Shown: one piece after another, positions 12,701-21,068 of the stretch
How positions within the stretch are numbered: position 1 is the stretch's first letter
Layout of the letters: each line of letters opens with the position of its first letter
Source of the DNA: Taenia hydatigena
Taxonomy: Eukaryota > Platyhelminthes > Cestoda > Cyclophyllidea > Taeniidae
Assembly: GCA_036345935.2 (NCBI GenBank)
Contig: JADWOT020000009.1
Span: forward strand, 12,055,769-12,119,768
Length of the DNA stretch: 64,000 nt
Direction of reading: 5' to 3'
Notes under the pieces: model-generated
Database searches by the model: none
Seen by the model: only the letters and a program-made list of their open reading frames with translations
What the model was told of the DNA's origin: nothing
Translations under genes and position numbers: made by a program

Positions 12701-15700
12701 CACTTGCGTGGCCACATTCGTGGGTCATTCGAATTGGCACCTTACTGGCGAGTATCGGAGCGGGTCTTCAATGTCTCACAGGTAAAGTAGCCTTCTCTAT
12801 TGCCGCAATACAAGCCTCGCAAGTTATATAGTTTGAGTGCGATTGTCGTACTTGCTTGTCATTGTTCATCATCATGAAAGGGAGGGAAGTTGGGTGGCCT
12901 TGTTGGATATTTTGATAATTTCGATGAAGTGGGAATTTTCTAGTCTTTGGTATGTTTTCCTCCCGACTCATTTGTGCTTTTTGCAGCCGACCGTCTTTGG
13001 AGAACAGCATTGTCAGCGTTATGCCAGTGTTTAGTTTAGTGAGTACAGGGGCATTTTGGTGGAGCAGCTGCCGAGGCGTTTCTGCCCAGGCATCGGCATT
13101 ACGGCCAAATCTTCTCCCCTTTAAGTCCCTCGGGAATGCAGCATGAGAGTGGCGATTGGGTAGCCCTAAATGCGCCTCAGGCTCTTACTCGTGTGGAGGC
13201 AAACGAGTTTGGGTAAAAAGTGAATGCTTTGGCAGTTGCGCAGGCACTCACGCACCACCCACTACTTTTAAGTTGAATCCGTTTATCACTCACATTTTCT
13301 CTTTTCTATTAAGTGGTTCATTAACGGCATGGAGAGTCCTACATTCATTGAATTCTTGCAGCAAGGTAATTGAAGTTTTCTGAATCATTCATAGATGACA
13401 AGGGGTTCTTAAACTAAACTGACGCTTTCGAGAATCTGCTGACACCTACAATTGAATGGGACAACAGAGGCTTCCTTGATTGGACTAGCAGTAGTCGTCA
13501 GCCAAAGGCGACACGGCATTTGATTGTAAATTACAGAAGCAAAGCTAGTCGAAGGTCACCTCCGAAGCAGTCAGCCATTCCTTCCTTCGCCTCCAAATTT
13601 ATCCGCTAACTGCAAAAGTACAAGGGTGCCTAATCAAACGTTTGCTTGCAGAATTGGCATGCTGCCACACGCCCATTCTTTTTGATCACTGTCATTCAGA
13701 GTGGGAAGTCGTCAGAAGTCAGCCAGATCATTCGACTTGAACAATCATTGCTTCAACGTAGCAAGAGCCTGTGAACGATGTATGGCACTATTTTAGGAGC
13801 GCCTCGTCTACTGCAAGCAATTGCTCAAGACGAAGTGATATCCTTCCTCTCCATCTTCAAGGTGGTTACAAGACGCGGTGAACCGTTGCGAGCCCAATTG
13901 CTCACCTACGCTATCAGTCAGGGTGCTGTCTTAATTGCGTCCATTGACGCCATCACGCCCTTGATCACCATGTAAGTGAGAAACGCACACAGGTACGTAT
14001 GTAACCAAGATGTCTGCCATACGCCCACGCAGACGTCGTGAACACAGAGGTCTAGCACTCTGTACTCCATTGCTGATGCTTCCTCACTTCCCCTTGCTTG
14101 TTGCGTCTGCACTCTCGGGGTAGCTAAAGTCTTTTCGAAAAAGAAACGTACCTTTGCTGGCGAAGTTATGTTGGGGAAAGAGGTGTAAAGCAGGACTGTG
14201 CCAGGCCATTGTCCACTTAGCAGATGCGAAGCAGTGCACAATTGTAAGCGTCCAACAAAATTTCACTCATTCGACGGAAGTTATTACTTGCTGTGACCCA
14301 CTTCACCAAGACACTGTTTTGCTATTTGCAGGGACTTGAAGTTAAATAACTCCCCTTCCTAATAAAATCGTTGTATCCACTTCTGTGGTAAGTTGGCGTA
14401 TTTCACGATTGCGTGCCCTGTTGGATTAAACTGACGTCAACTTGAGGCCAACCAACATTCATTTTAATTACAAGTTCCCAAATCCGTTACCAAATAAAAA
14501 TGGTGTGGAACTTATTTTTAAATGAAAGAATAAAGGTATAGAGGTAGAAGTGCGCGGGCATTACTTTCTTCTTCTTCTTCTTCTTCTTCTTCCTCCCATC
14601 TTTCTATTTCCTTACCTGGAGACATTGTGTTTTGGTCCAAAGTGCGTGATGTCCAGTCTGACTAACCAGATTGCGCCTCAACACCACGCACTCATCTTCC
14701 ATGCACAAATTCGCTAAAGCCTCAATGCAGCGAATATTTCATGCTATTATAGCACGAAGTTAGAGGTGATTGCATGAACGTATCCCAATGAGTAGCTCGA
14801 TGGTGGCAGACTGATTGAACTTATGTCAATGGGAATGCATAAGTAATTAGATGGAGGGTATAAATTAGAACTGCTTAAATCGACACACCAATTAAGATGG
14901 TTTGTATGGATGAGGATGCATGTTCTGAAAGTGGCGTAAACCACACTGTTGCTCCCATTCCCATTTTCTAATGAGCCGCACAAATGTAGTTGTGGGGGGT
15001 AATTGGCTTTCCTGTAAGCACTCTCCCGCCCCAACTTCCACTCCTCATTTTCGAGAGGTAGACCAGCATACTTCTTCTACTCTTCATCAAGCCTAAATTG
15101 TCACAGATATTAATGAGGAGGATAACGAGGTAGATCATTTTAAGAATGCTATTCTACGCAGCTATTAATACAAGTCGGTGCAAATTCCTTTCCACTTTGA
15201 AGAATTGTGGGTGTTCCTCCCAATGTGTCCAACACGAACCTTGAAGCAACCAACTATCAAATGAAGGATTTTATGTTTTTAGAAAATCCCTTTTCCTATT
15301 ATGCCTTTTGTTTTTCCATCCGCACTGCCTTTGAACGGTTCCACTTGTAATCTTGAGGTTCTTCCTTCTCTGCTATGGGTTCGTGAATTTGGCCACGGCT
15401 TTGAACGACTACCTGAAGGAGCCTAGCTGGAGACCCCGATTCAAGTACCACCACTGGTAAATTGACCACTAAATTATCACTCTTTTTTCTCGTTCCCATC
15501 CCATTCAGTCGTGCATTTGGATTCCACATACCCACCCATTCATCCACTCACCCACTGGCTACCTTACATTAAGTACTCACACAATCATCTTAAGCACAGT
15601 GGATGGTCCTATGCTGAACGCTTTCGCGTTGTCAAATTCTGGTGTCGCTGCGGCTGGTAGTTCTCAGATGGAGCACGAGATTAGTGTGTCTGCCAACATT

Positions 15701-18700
15701 TACCGATCCCACCCGCATTGACCTCTCCGTAGTGAGTGTGTGCAGACACACTCAGTCGTGTATGTTAATCCGCAATTGTCGGGCTCATTTGCCTCCAGGT
15801 TGAAGTGGAATCAATGTGTTTGGGCAGAATGTTGAGTCATTGCACAGCAGTAAACACCGACCGGAATAATTAAGTGCTGTTGTTAAGAGGAAGGATAGTT
15901 GAAGGTATGAGAGCATATCTTCGGATGGTTTGTGGGCTACATTAAGTGAAACGGATCTACACTTACTAAGGAAGCATCAAAAGCCACACTTAGCTGAATA
16001 TGATTAGCAGAAATGAAGTGAGACGAGCGATGTAGCCGAGATGAATGCAGTAGCATTTTCTTCTCGTTTCCCACAAGGCTCCTATCCAGTGTCGGCGTTT
16101 GCATATGTCTCACTCTGATGTTCATCTCCAGTTGGTATTACGCCTTGGCTGCTCTGGTTATCGCTGGTGGCATCTACAAGTACATCGAATACATGGGGTA
16201 GGTGAAAGAACATACATTATTTACAATTCTTTACTTTGCCACAACAAGAATGGTGGGCGAAAGTGCACCTCACTGTGGTCGCTTCCTGCTCCACTTCAGC
16301 ATGCGCTATGCTCACCACTTACTGTCTGACAAACAATGAAAAGTCGGAGCAGATGAAGGAGGTGCATGCATGATGTGTCGCCTTAGACCTATGCGTGCAT
16401 AAGGATATAATGAGCAAACGCTCCTATAGTGTTTACTGTGTGTGTAGATGGTGGGGTGTAGATAACTTCAGTTGATTGTACTCCTCACACCTCTCTCAAC
16501 GTGGCTGATGGAGTTATGTGATAAAACAGAGCATCAAAGGAGTGGGGCGACGCAACGCGAGGACTGCAATTCACCACGGCAACTCGGGCTATTCTGGCAT
16601 TGGGCACAAAGCCCATCCACACCAAGAATTGGCGACCTCAACTACTCGTCTACGTTCCCGTGAGGAACGACCTCTCAGTGGGTGAATCCAACCTCCTCCA
16701 CCTCGTGCGCCAATTAAAGGCTGGCAAAGGTAGGCACACACTGCAAGCGATACGAACAGGCAATTCGTTGCTTCTGTTTTTGTTGTAAATCTCTCCACAT
16801 TCCACATAGTGTGACTAATTTATGAGGCATAGCATTAATACCCTTGTCGGATGATGGCACGACACATGTGAGAACTGCAAATGCTGCGTCCACATCCTTT
16901 AATTGGCACGACAGTGGCGGTGTATGGCTACTTGATCGGCCATTTCACAGTACCATACTGACACCTTCGGTTAGTTGGCACGCCGCCTTTGCCAGGTCCT
17001 CTTTCAACGGTAACATATTGTGCCAATACATGCCTCTGAGGGAGACTAATATGGCAACATTGTCTCAAATGAGGAGTCAGTCTCAAGTTTTGATAGGAAA
17101 CTCGTTGATGTGCACTCTAGATCAGTTTACACCCACCCAAACGCCATTTATGGGTTCCCTCGGAGAGAGTGTCGTTAACTTGTGCATTTTCCGTTGTAGG
17201 TTTGACTCTGGTGACAACCATTCTTGAGGGTGACATCTGTGCCAGAAAGGATGATGTGGAGATGGTGAAGGCTCAACTGGACGAACAACTAGTCAAATGC
17301 CGTGTAAAAGGGCTTGCCAGTGTCATCGTTGCTCAGTCCGTTGCCGAGGGCATGAAAAACATGTAAATCTTTCACTCGCTTCCCCTTCTTCTTCTCCTTC
17401 ATTATCATTATCATCAGCATCATATTTAAGCCACTTCCACGTCAGCATATGCAGTGCCTAAACGCCACTTTCGCAAGAGATTTTGATAGCAATTTTGGTA
17501 TCAAATTAACAATAAATCAGAGGGTGGCATTTACGATCACCGCTGTGCAATTGAAGCACATGTTACCACCTTTTGGTGCTATAACCTCCTCTCATCATGC
17601 AGCATCATCTCACCACTTACTTCATCCACCACCGGTGTGCACATGCAGGCCATTCGCAAAGTCCCTAGTGACTCTCAAGTCTTACCTTCTTTTCGTGCTG
17701 TGGAGGGTGCGGAGAGAGGACTTATATCGTGCATGAAACAGATTGCACTGTCTTTCTTCTTCTCTAGGGTACAGTCAGCGGGTCTGGGAAATTTGCGTCA
17801 CAACACAATCCTGCTCACCTATCCGGAAGATTGGAGGCAAAGTGAGGACAAGGAGAATGCTCGGCTGTTGCAATTCACTTGTGCGTCACCTTTGTAACTA
17901 CTTGAAGTTCGTCTTCCTCTTCCTCTTCTTCTTCTTCTTCTTTGCCCTCTAATAGTGGCTGTCAGAGGGTCACTTGAAGACGTCATGTCTACTGTCAGAC
18001 ACAATTAATCACTTGTCAAGTCAAGTGACCGCACGTTATCCTCGGAGGTTAGCAACCAACACCAGCAGACCAAGAACAAACATTCCTATCACTGGGAGAC
18101 TTGTGATGTCCACTTCTATAATCTTGGCTTAATGTCTCCTCGTTTAAGTCCACTTTCAAAAATCGAAATCACGAGATGAATCGAAGGTGGGAGATGGGTG
18201 GTGTAGTGAATTAAAACAACTGTCTGCGTGCTTGACATTGCCTTGAATCGGTATGAATGGCTTTTGTAGGAGTTACAGGCAACGCCATCTATCATCATAT
18301 TCTGTTGCACGTAAAGCGGGATTGCAGTCTACCGCCCAGTAGAACTCACCCTAATGGCATGCACTGTAACTAGTGACTAGGGCTTACGTGACTCTCCCCC
18401 TCCAATGTTTGAAAGAGTCGAAATGTGGAATGATATTTAGTTCTTTGTGTCGATTCCTCAAAGTTAACTGCCGTTCACTCCGAATGCAGAAAGTGCATTC
18501 CCTTCTGTCTGATTAAAGACCAACAAGGAGCAGTAGAAACTCGTGCGTCTAATATGAGCTCTGATGCATGGAGTTATTTTTGTTGCGACTCTAGCCATCT
18601 TGAGAACAGCACAAGCCTGCAGTCTGGCCATTCTGATGCCTCGATTCATTGAGGCTTTTCCCCAATCCAAGGATGCTGCACTCACTGGTACTGTCGATCT

Positions 18701-20679
18701 CTGGTTCATTGTCCATGACGGTGGCATCCTACTTCTCACTGCCTACCTTCTGCTCCGTAATCGGGTGTGGTGCAAGTGTCGTCTGCGTGTTTTCGTGGTC
18801 ACTGGCGAGCCGGATACAAACGGCATGCTAAAGAAAGTCATGACACGATTTATCTATGACCTACGCATCTCAGCTGAGGTGGAAATAGTTGAAATGGTGG
18901 GTTTCAGCACGCACCACATCCACCTCAACCATTTGTGTGTGTGGGTGTGTGTGTGTGTGATGCACCACTCATGTCCCCTGCCCTCCACTTCTAGTCCAAA
19001 ACAGACATCTCGGCTTACGCGTTACAACGCACTGTCGCTGCGGATCAGAGGAGGGAACTGCTGAAGGAGATGAAGTGTCAGGACGTAGCATCGAAAACCG
19101 ATTTGCAGGCAGTGATTGACGAGCACTATGTGGGTGTGCGCGAAGGTGCTGATGGCGAGATTCATTGTGCTCAGAAGCCAACAAAGAAGTCATCTATTTT
19201 CAAAGTCTTTATCAGTGGACCTGGACAGGACTCCTGTGGGAACGCGACTTCCGATGAACGGAGAGAGGTATGCCTTCCTCCCTACTTATGACCTTTACAG
19301 TAAGCGCAGTTCAGCGTAGTGATTGTGGATGCTGTGTCACTTGTGTGCACATTTTGTCCTCCCTCTACCAGCTCATTTGTAACAATTAATGCTCGTAAGT
19401 TCGTTGCGCATAATCTCGGTTAACGTAGTTGTGCTTTTGAGCCTTCACCTTGCAATAGCTTTGTAATGAAGCTTGTCATCACTGAACTCCCTTTTGCATC
19501 CTCTCAGCGTCGAAAAGCGGTATGTTCGAGTAGTTGATGTTCGCTTACTCCCTGTGTGTATGTTCATGTCCTGATTTTCCCCATCGCTTTTTTGCATTCA
19601 ATAGACGTGTGCTTTTTACTGTCTCTACTACACAGTCAGGCTTTTGGTGGGTCTACGTCCGAAAGTACTGCTTCTTTACCGCACACTCTCCCTCCCTCCT
19701 TCCCCTCTACAACTGGCTTTCTTACCTTCCGTTCTTATTGACCACATTCACCGTTGGTTGCGTCCTTTCCTCTTTAAGCAGCGTCATTAAGCGATGCTAG
19801 TTATAAGTTGCGATGTCTTGTCTTTGACCTTCAGTCGAAGAGTAAAACTGATGGCCGTCTACTGAGCCCAATGAAGGAAGCGAAGAAAGGAAAAGATGCT
19901 GACGACAAGAAGGTGAAAGGAGACGTGGAGAGGAAGGAAAAGCACGACCACGACGACGGCGAGGGAGAGCAGACGGGTGAGGATGACGATAAGGGGGAGA
20001 TGAATCAGCACAGCGTAACATTTGCTGAAGTAGGTGGTGGAATGAAAGAAGAGAAGAAGAAGAGGAACGGTGGAAGTGATGAGGACGAGGCCTCGTTGTC
20101 GACAGAAAATAGTGCTTCAGCAAACCAACGCCTCAATGAATACACGTTCTCGCCATCGGCCCTGCGTGCTGCCATTACTGGTGATGGGGAGTCGGACAAT
20201 GGCGAGGACCTTTACAGTCCTTCTGGCAAAAAGTGCGTAATTCTACCCACCTGTCAAATGGCATTGTCTCAGGGTTTCCATTTACTTTGTTGTGGTTTGT
20301 TGCTAGCTACATTGATTGCAGAGTGCATGTACTAAAGTTAGGCGACGCCTTGTGTTTACCATCCTGATTGCAATCTCATCACGCGGAACACAGTGTTATT
20401 GTATCCCGAGTTGTAAGTAAGCATGGAATGAGGTCTTTTGACGTGAATTGTAGGACTTCGTCACCACGCCGATTGCATAGTGCAAAACGGTTGAACGAAC
20501 TGATTGTTGAGCGTTCCGCGGATGCGGCTGCGGTGCTGATTAATCTGCCAGCACTTCCAAAGAGTGCGGGCTCGGAGTTCTACTACATGGAGTATGTGGA
20601 AACCCTGACCGACGGCCTACGACGCGTCATTCTGATCCGTGGCTCGGGTCGTGAGGTGATCACAGCCTTTGCTGAGTAG
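6570..20679 (+). CDS. K-Cl cotransporter (SLC12 KCC family), copy 1, 5' partial
   Basis: Electroneutral K+ and Cl- symporter of the plasma membrane, used for cell volume and chloride control. Exons: 6570-6716, 7463-7648, 8275-8504, 10948-11150, 11616-11768, 12233-12331, 12535-12592, 12663-12781, 13797-13971, 15358-15456, 16078-16197, 16530-16729, 17200-17362, 17768-17880, 18595-18896, 18995-19267, 19508-19519, 19835-20232, 20454-20679. They total 3276 nt, or 1091 residues plus stop, with phase kept at every junction. Motifs in order: CIQNIFGV (helix 1), GGSYFMISR (helix 3), a four-cysteine loop, [18 protein letters not shown] (helix 6), [41 protein letters not shown], and a C-terminal [11 protein letters not shown]. 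These match vertebrate KCCs and exclude NKCC/NCC. The N-terminal exon(s) are missing on the left, consistent with the window cutting the gene. Confidence 0.95.
7463..7648 (+). CDS. KCC copy 1 exon E3: end of helix 2, helix 3
   Basis: Acceptor TTTACTAG, donor GTAGGT, phase 0, 62 codons. Contains [22 protein letters not shown] and GPEFGGAVG. The tyrosine of GGSYFMIS corresponds to the K+-coordinating tyrosine of helix 3 in KCC structures. The intron that follows carries a (TG)11 tract at 7686-7707. Confidence 0.95.
7686..7707. repeat. (TG)11 microsatellite
   Basis: Eleven TG units 37 bases after the E3 donor. It has the same length in copy 2 (37150-37171). Confidence 0.95.
8081..8094. repeat. 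14-bp perfect palindrome in KCC intron 3
   Basis: CCTGACGCGTCAGG is its own reverse complement. It is conserved in copy 2 at 37545-37558. No known function; may be chance. Confidence 0.5.
8275..8504 (+). CDS. KCC copy 1 exon E4: helices 4 and 5
   Basis: Acceptor GCCTGGACAG. The donor is placed at TA|GTAGGT so that the split codon becomes TAT (Tyr) and the in-frame TAG is avoided. The same GTAGGT donor serves E3 and E12. It encodes [12 protein letters not shown] and [14 protein letters not shown], matching MRVYGT and IGVRYVNKFA of KCCs. It ends in the first part of the large extracellular loop. Confidence 0.92.
8505..10947 (+). other. KCC copy 1 intron 4, no supported gene
   Basis: A 2.4-kb intron with only short incidental frames. 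It contains (AC)10 at 9039-9058 followed by alternating ATGCAT sequence. Relative to copy 2 it lacks about 28 bp near 8696 and 35 bp near 10240. Confidence 0.8.
9039..9058. repeat. (AC)10 microsatellite
   Basis: Ten AC units followed by near-palindromic TATGCATGCATGTATGCATA. Also present in copy 2 from about 38533. Confidence 0.9.
10948..11150 (+). CDS. KCC copy 1 exon E5: large extracellular loop
   Basis: Acceptor ACTCTCAG, donor GTAAGC, phases 2 and 1. All four loop cysteines typical of KCCs are present (VCALG, LQCHK, LYCGQ, DACDF). There are four N-glycosylation sequons (NGT, NIT, NKS, NVT). It ends in IPGLASNMF, matching IPGLASG of vertebrate KCCs. Confidence 0.95.
11616..11768 (+). CDS. 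KCC copy 1 exon E6: end of loop, helix 6a
   Basis: Acceptor AACTTTAG, donor GTACGT, phases 1 and 1. Encodes [22 protein letters not shown] and [10 protein letters not shown]. The Pro and Thr of FFPSVTG are K+ ligands in KCC structures. Codon 11644-11646 is GCA (Ala) here but GTA (Val) in copy 2. Confidence 0.95.
12233..12331 (+). CDS. KCC copy 1 exon E7: helix 6b and helix 7
   Basis: Acceptor TCCCTGACAG, donor GTATCC, phases 1 and 1. Contains the near-invariant [21 protein letters not shown] and VTSFV. Confidence 0.95.
12535..12592 (+). CDS. KCC copy 1 exon E8: end of helix 7
   Basis: Short 58-nt exon with acceptor GTCACTAG and donor GTAAGA, phases 1 and 2. Gives [20 protein letters not shown], matching [20 protein letters not shown] of vertebrate KCC. 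The next intron is only 70 bp. Confidence 0.92.
12663..12781 (+). CDS. KCC copy 1 exon E9: helix 8
   Basis: Acceptor GCATTGTAG, donor GTAAAG, phases 2 and 1. Encodes [22 protein letters not shown] and GAGLQCLTG. Confidence 0.95.
13797..13971 (+). CDS. KCC copy 1 exon E10: helices 8-9
   Basis: Acceptor ATTTTAG, donor GTAAGT, phases 1 and 2. Encodes [33 protein letters not shown] and [15 protein letters not shown], all standard KCC features. Confidence 0.95.
14563..14592. repeat. (CTT)n microsatellite in KCC intron 10
   Basis: Trinucleotide tract, about nine bases shorter than its counterpart in copy 2 (44092-44130). A length polymorphism between the copies. Confidence 0.9.
15358..15456 (+). 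CDS. KCC copy 1 exon E11: helix 10
   Basis: Found by phase and similarity, since the exon is hidden from long-ORF searches. Acceptor ATCTTGAG, donor GTAAAT, phases 2 and 2. Encodes [17 protein letters not shown] and [12 protein letters not shown], matching MFFLMCYLFVNLACALQ and PNWRPRFRYYHW. Confidence 0.93.
16078..16197 (+). CDS. KCC copy 1 exon E12: helices 11-12
   Basis: Acceptor CCCACAAG, donor GTAGGT, phases 2 and 2. Encodes [20 protein letters not shown] and IYKYIEYMG. The tyrosine of SSWYY is the Cl--associated tyrosine of helix 10 in structural numbering. Confidence 0.94.
16530..16729 (+). CDS. KCC copy 1 exon E13: start of cytoplasmic C-terminal domain
   Basis: Acceptor AAAACAG, donor GTAGGC, phases 2 and 1. 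Encodes [27 protein letters not shown] and [10 protein letters not shown]. EWGDxxRGL and [11 protein letters not shown] are KCC signatures. Confidence 0.95.
17200..17362 (+). CDS. KCC copy 1 exon E14: C-terminal domain
   Basis: Acceptor GTTGTAG, donor GTAAAT, phases 1 and 2. Encodes [29 protein letters not shown], matching the KVKGFCQLVVAAKLREG segment. Confidence 0.93.
17768..17880 (+). CDS. KCC copy 1 exon E15: C-terminal domain
   Basis: Acceptor TTCTCTAG, donor GTGCGT, phases 2 and 1. Encodes [17 protein letters not shown] and [10 protein letters not shown], matching GLGGMKHNTVVMGWP and GWRQSEDA. Confidence 0.94.
18001..18440 (-). repeat. Antisense degenerate relative of the 50.75-51.19 kb locus, inside KCC intron 15
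   Basis: The first 65-70 bases are almost identical to 50751-50815 (ACAATTAATCACTTGTCAAG and onward). Weaker collinear similarity continues for about 400 bp. On the minus strand it holds a 64-residue frame (18310 to 18116) collinear with the small secreted-type ORF at 50962-51138; [12 protein letters not shown] compares with QQKMIDYFVCN. The signal-peptide part is not preserved here, so it looks like a decayed gene copy. It is duplicated at about 47500-47939. Confidence 0.6.
18595..18896 (+). CDS. KCC copy 1 exon E16: C-terminal domain core
   Basis: Acceptor GACTCTAG, donor GTGGGT, phases 1 and 0. Encodes [42 protein letters not shown] and [12 protein letters not shown], matching DVWWIVHDGGMLMLL, KVWRKCSIRIF and LRIEAEVEVVEM. 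Confidence 0.95.
18934..18959. repeat. Interrupted (TG)n microsatellite
   Basis: Lies in the 98-bp intron between E16 and E17. One TG unit shorter in copy 2. Confidence 0.9.
18995..19267 (+). CDS. KCC copy 1 exon E17: C-terminal domain, amphipathic and linker part
   Basis: Acceptor CACTTCTAG, donor GTATGC, phase 0 at both ends, 91 codons. Begins [14 protein letters not shown], matching SDISAYTYERTL, then a less conserved hydrophilic linker. Carries PGQDSCG where copy 2 has PGQESCG. Confidence 0.9.
19508..19519 (+). CDS. KCC copy 1 exon E18: candidate 12-nt microexon
   Basis: CGTCGAAAAGCG is bounded by an acceptor (ATCCTCTCAG) and a donor (GTATGT). It is phase 0, encodes RRKA, and lies between two phase-0 exons, so inclusion or skipping keeps frame. 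The site is identical in copy 2. Support is splice-site quality and phase only; transcripts would decide. Confidence 0.5.
19835..20232 (+). CDS. KCC copy 1 exon E19: charged regulatory linker
   Basis: Acceptor ACCTTCAG, donor GTGCGT, phases 0 and 2. The middle is very rich in Lys, Asp and Glu ([24 protein letters not shown]), as expected for the disordered insertion before the last block of KCCs. Copy 2 has four additional residues in the HD run. The overlapping 108-residue minus-strand frame is an antisense shadow. Confidence 0.9.
20454..20679 (+). CDS. KCC copy 1 exon E20: C-terminal end
   Basis: Acceptor GAATTGTAG, phase 2, stop TAG. Encodes [36 protein letters not shown] and [11 protein letters not shown], matching the conserved KCC terminus. 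The WNK-controlled threonine of vertebrate KCCs (HTAVKLNE) is serine here (HSAKRLNE). Confidence 0.95.
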
Positions 20680-20978
20680 ACACCTCCCCTCCTCCGTTCC
20701 CTTACACCTAGTCATCTACTGCGGTGACTTGCACACATCCCAATGCACATCTTAATTGCAAGTCTTTGGTTAGATGTGCCTCACTAAGCAAATGTCGAGA
20801 TGGATGCTCATGCAAACTCACTGCCCAGATTATGTTTCCTCCTCAACGCACCTAACTCATGTCATTGTTCTACACCCTCCTTCAATAACAATGCTAGGAC
20901 AATCTTGCTTCCAACCTCTACTCTGTAAGTTCTTGGTTTTTTTCTTTCGAATGTACTTGCGTATGTGATTCGTTAATC

Positions 20979-21015
20979 TCACCACCACCACCACCCCCAC
21001 CATCACCACCACCAA
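20979..21015. repeat. (CAC)n-rich tract in the KCC 3' region
   Basis: Imperfect CAC repeats about 300 bp after the stop codon. Present in both copies. Confidence 0.85.
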
Positions 21016-21062
21016 CACTTGTAGGGTAGACATGAAGCACACCTACCACTGGAAGGACATGG

Positions 21063-21068
21063 AATAAA
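21063..21068 (+). terminator. Candidate poly(A) signal AATAAA, KCC copy 1
   Basis: Canonical hexamer 384 bp after the stop. It lies inside the duplicated unit (copy 2: 50572-50577), so both copies retain a 3' end of their own. Confidence 0.5.

Noticed and set aside
19797..20123. 108-codon minus-strand frame opposite exon E19
   Set aside because: Antisense of a Lys/Glu/Asp-rich exon gives an artificial Ser/Leu/Pro-rich frame. The plus strand is the KCC linker.
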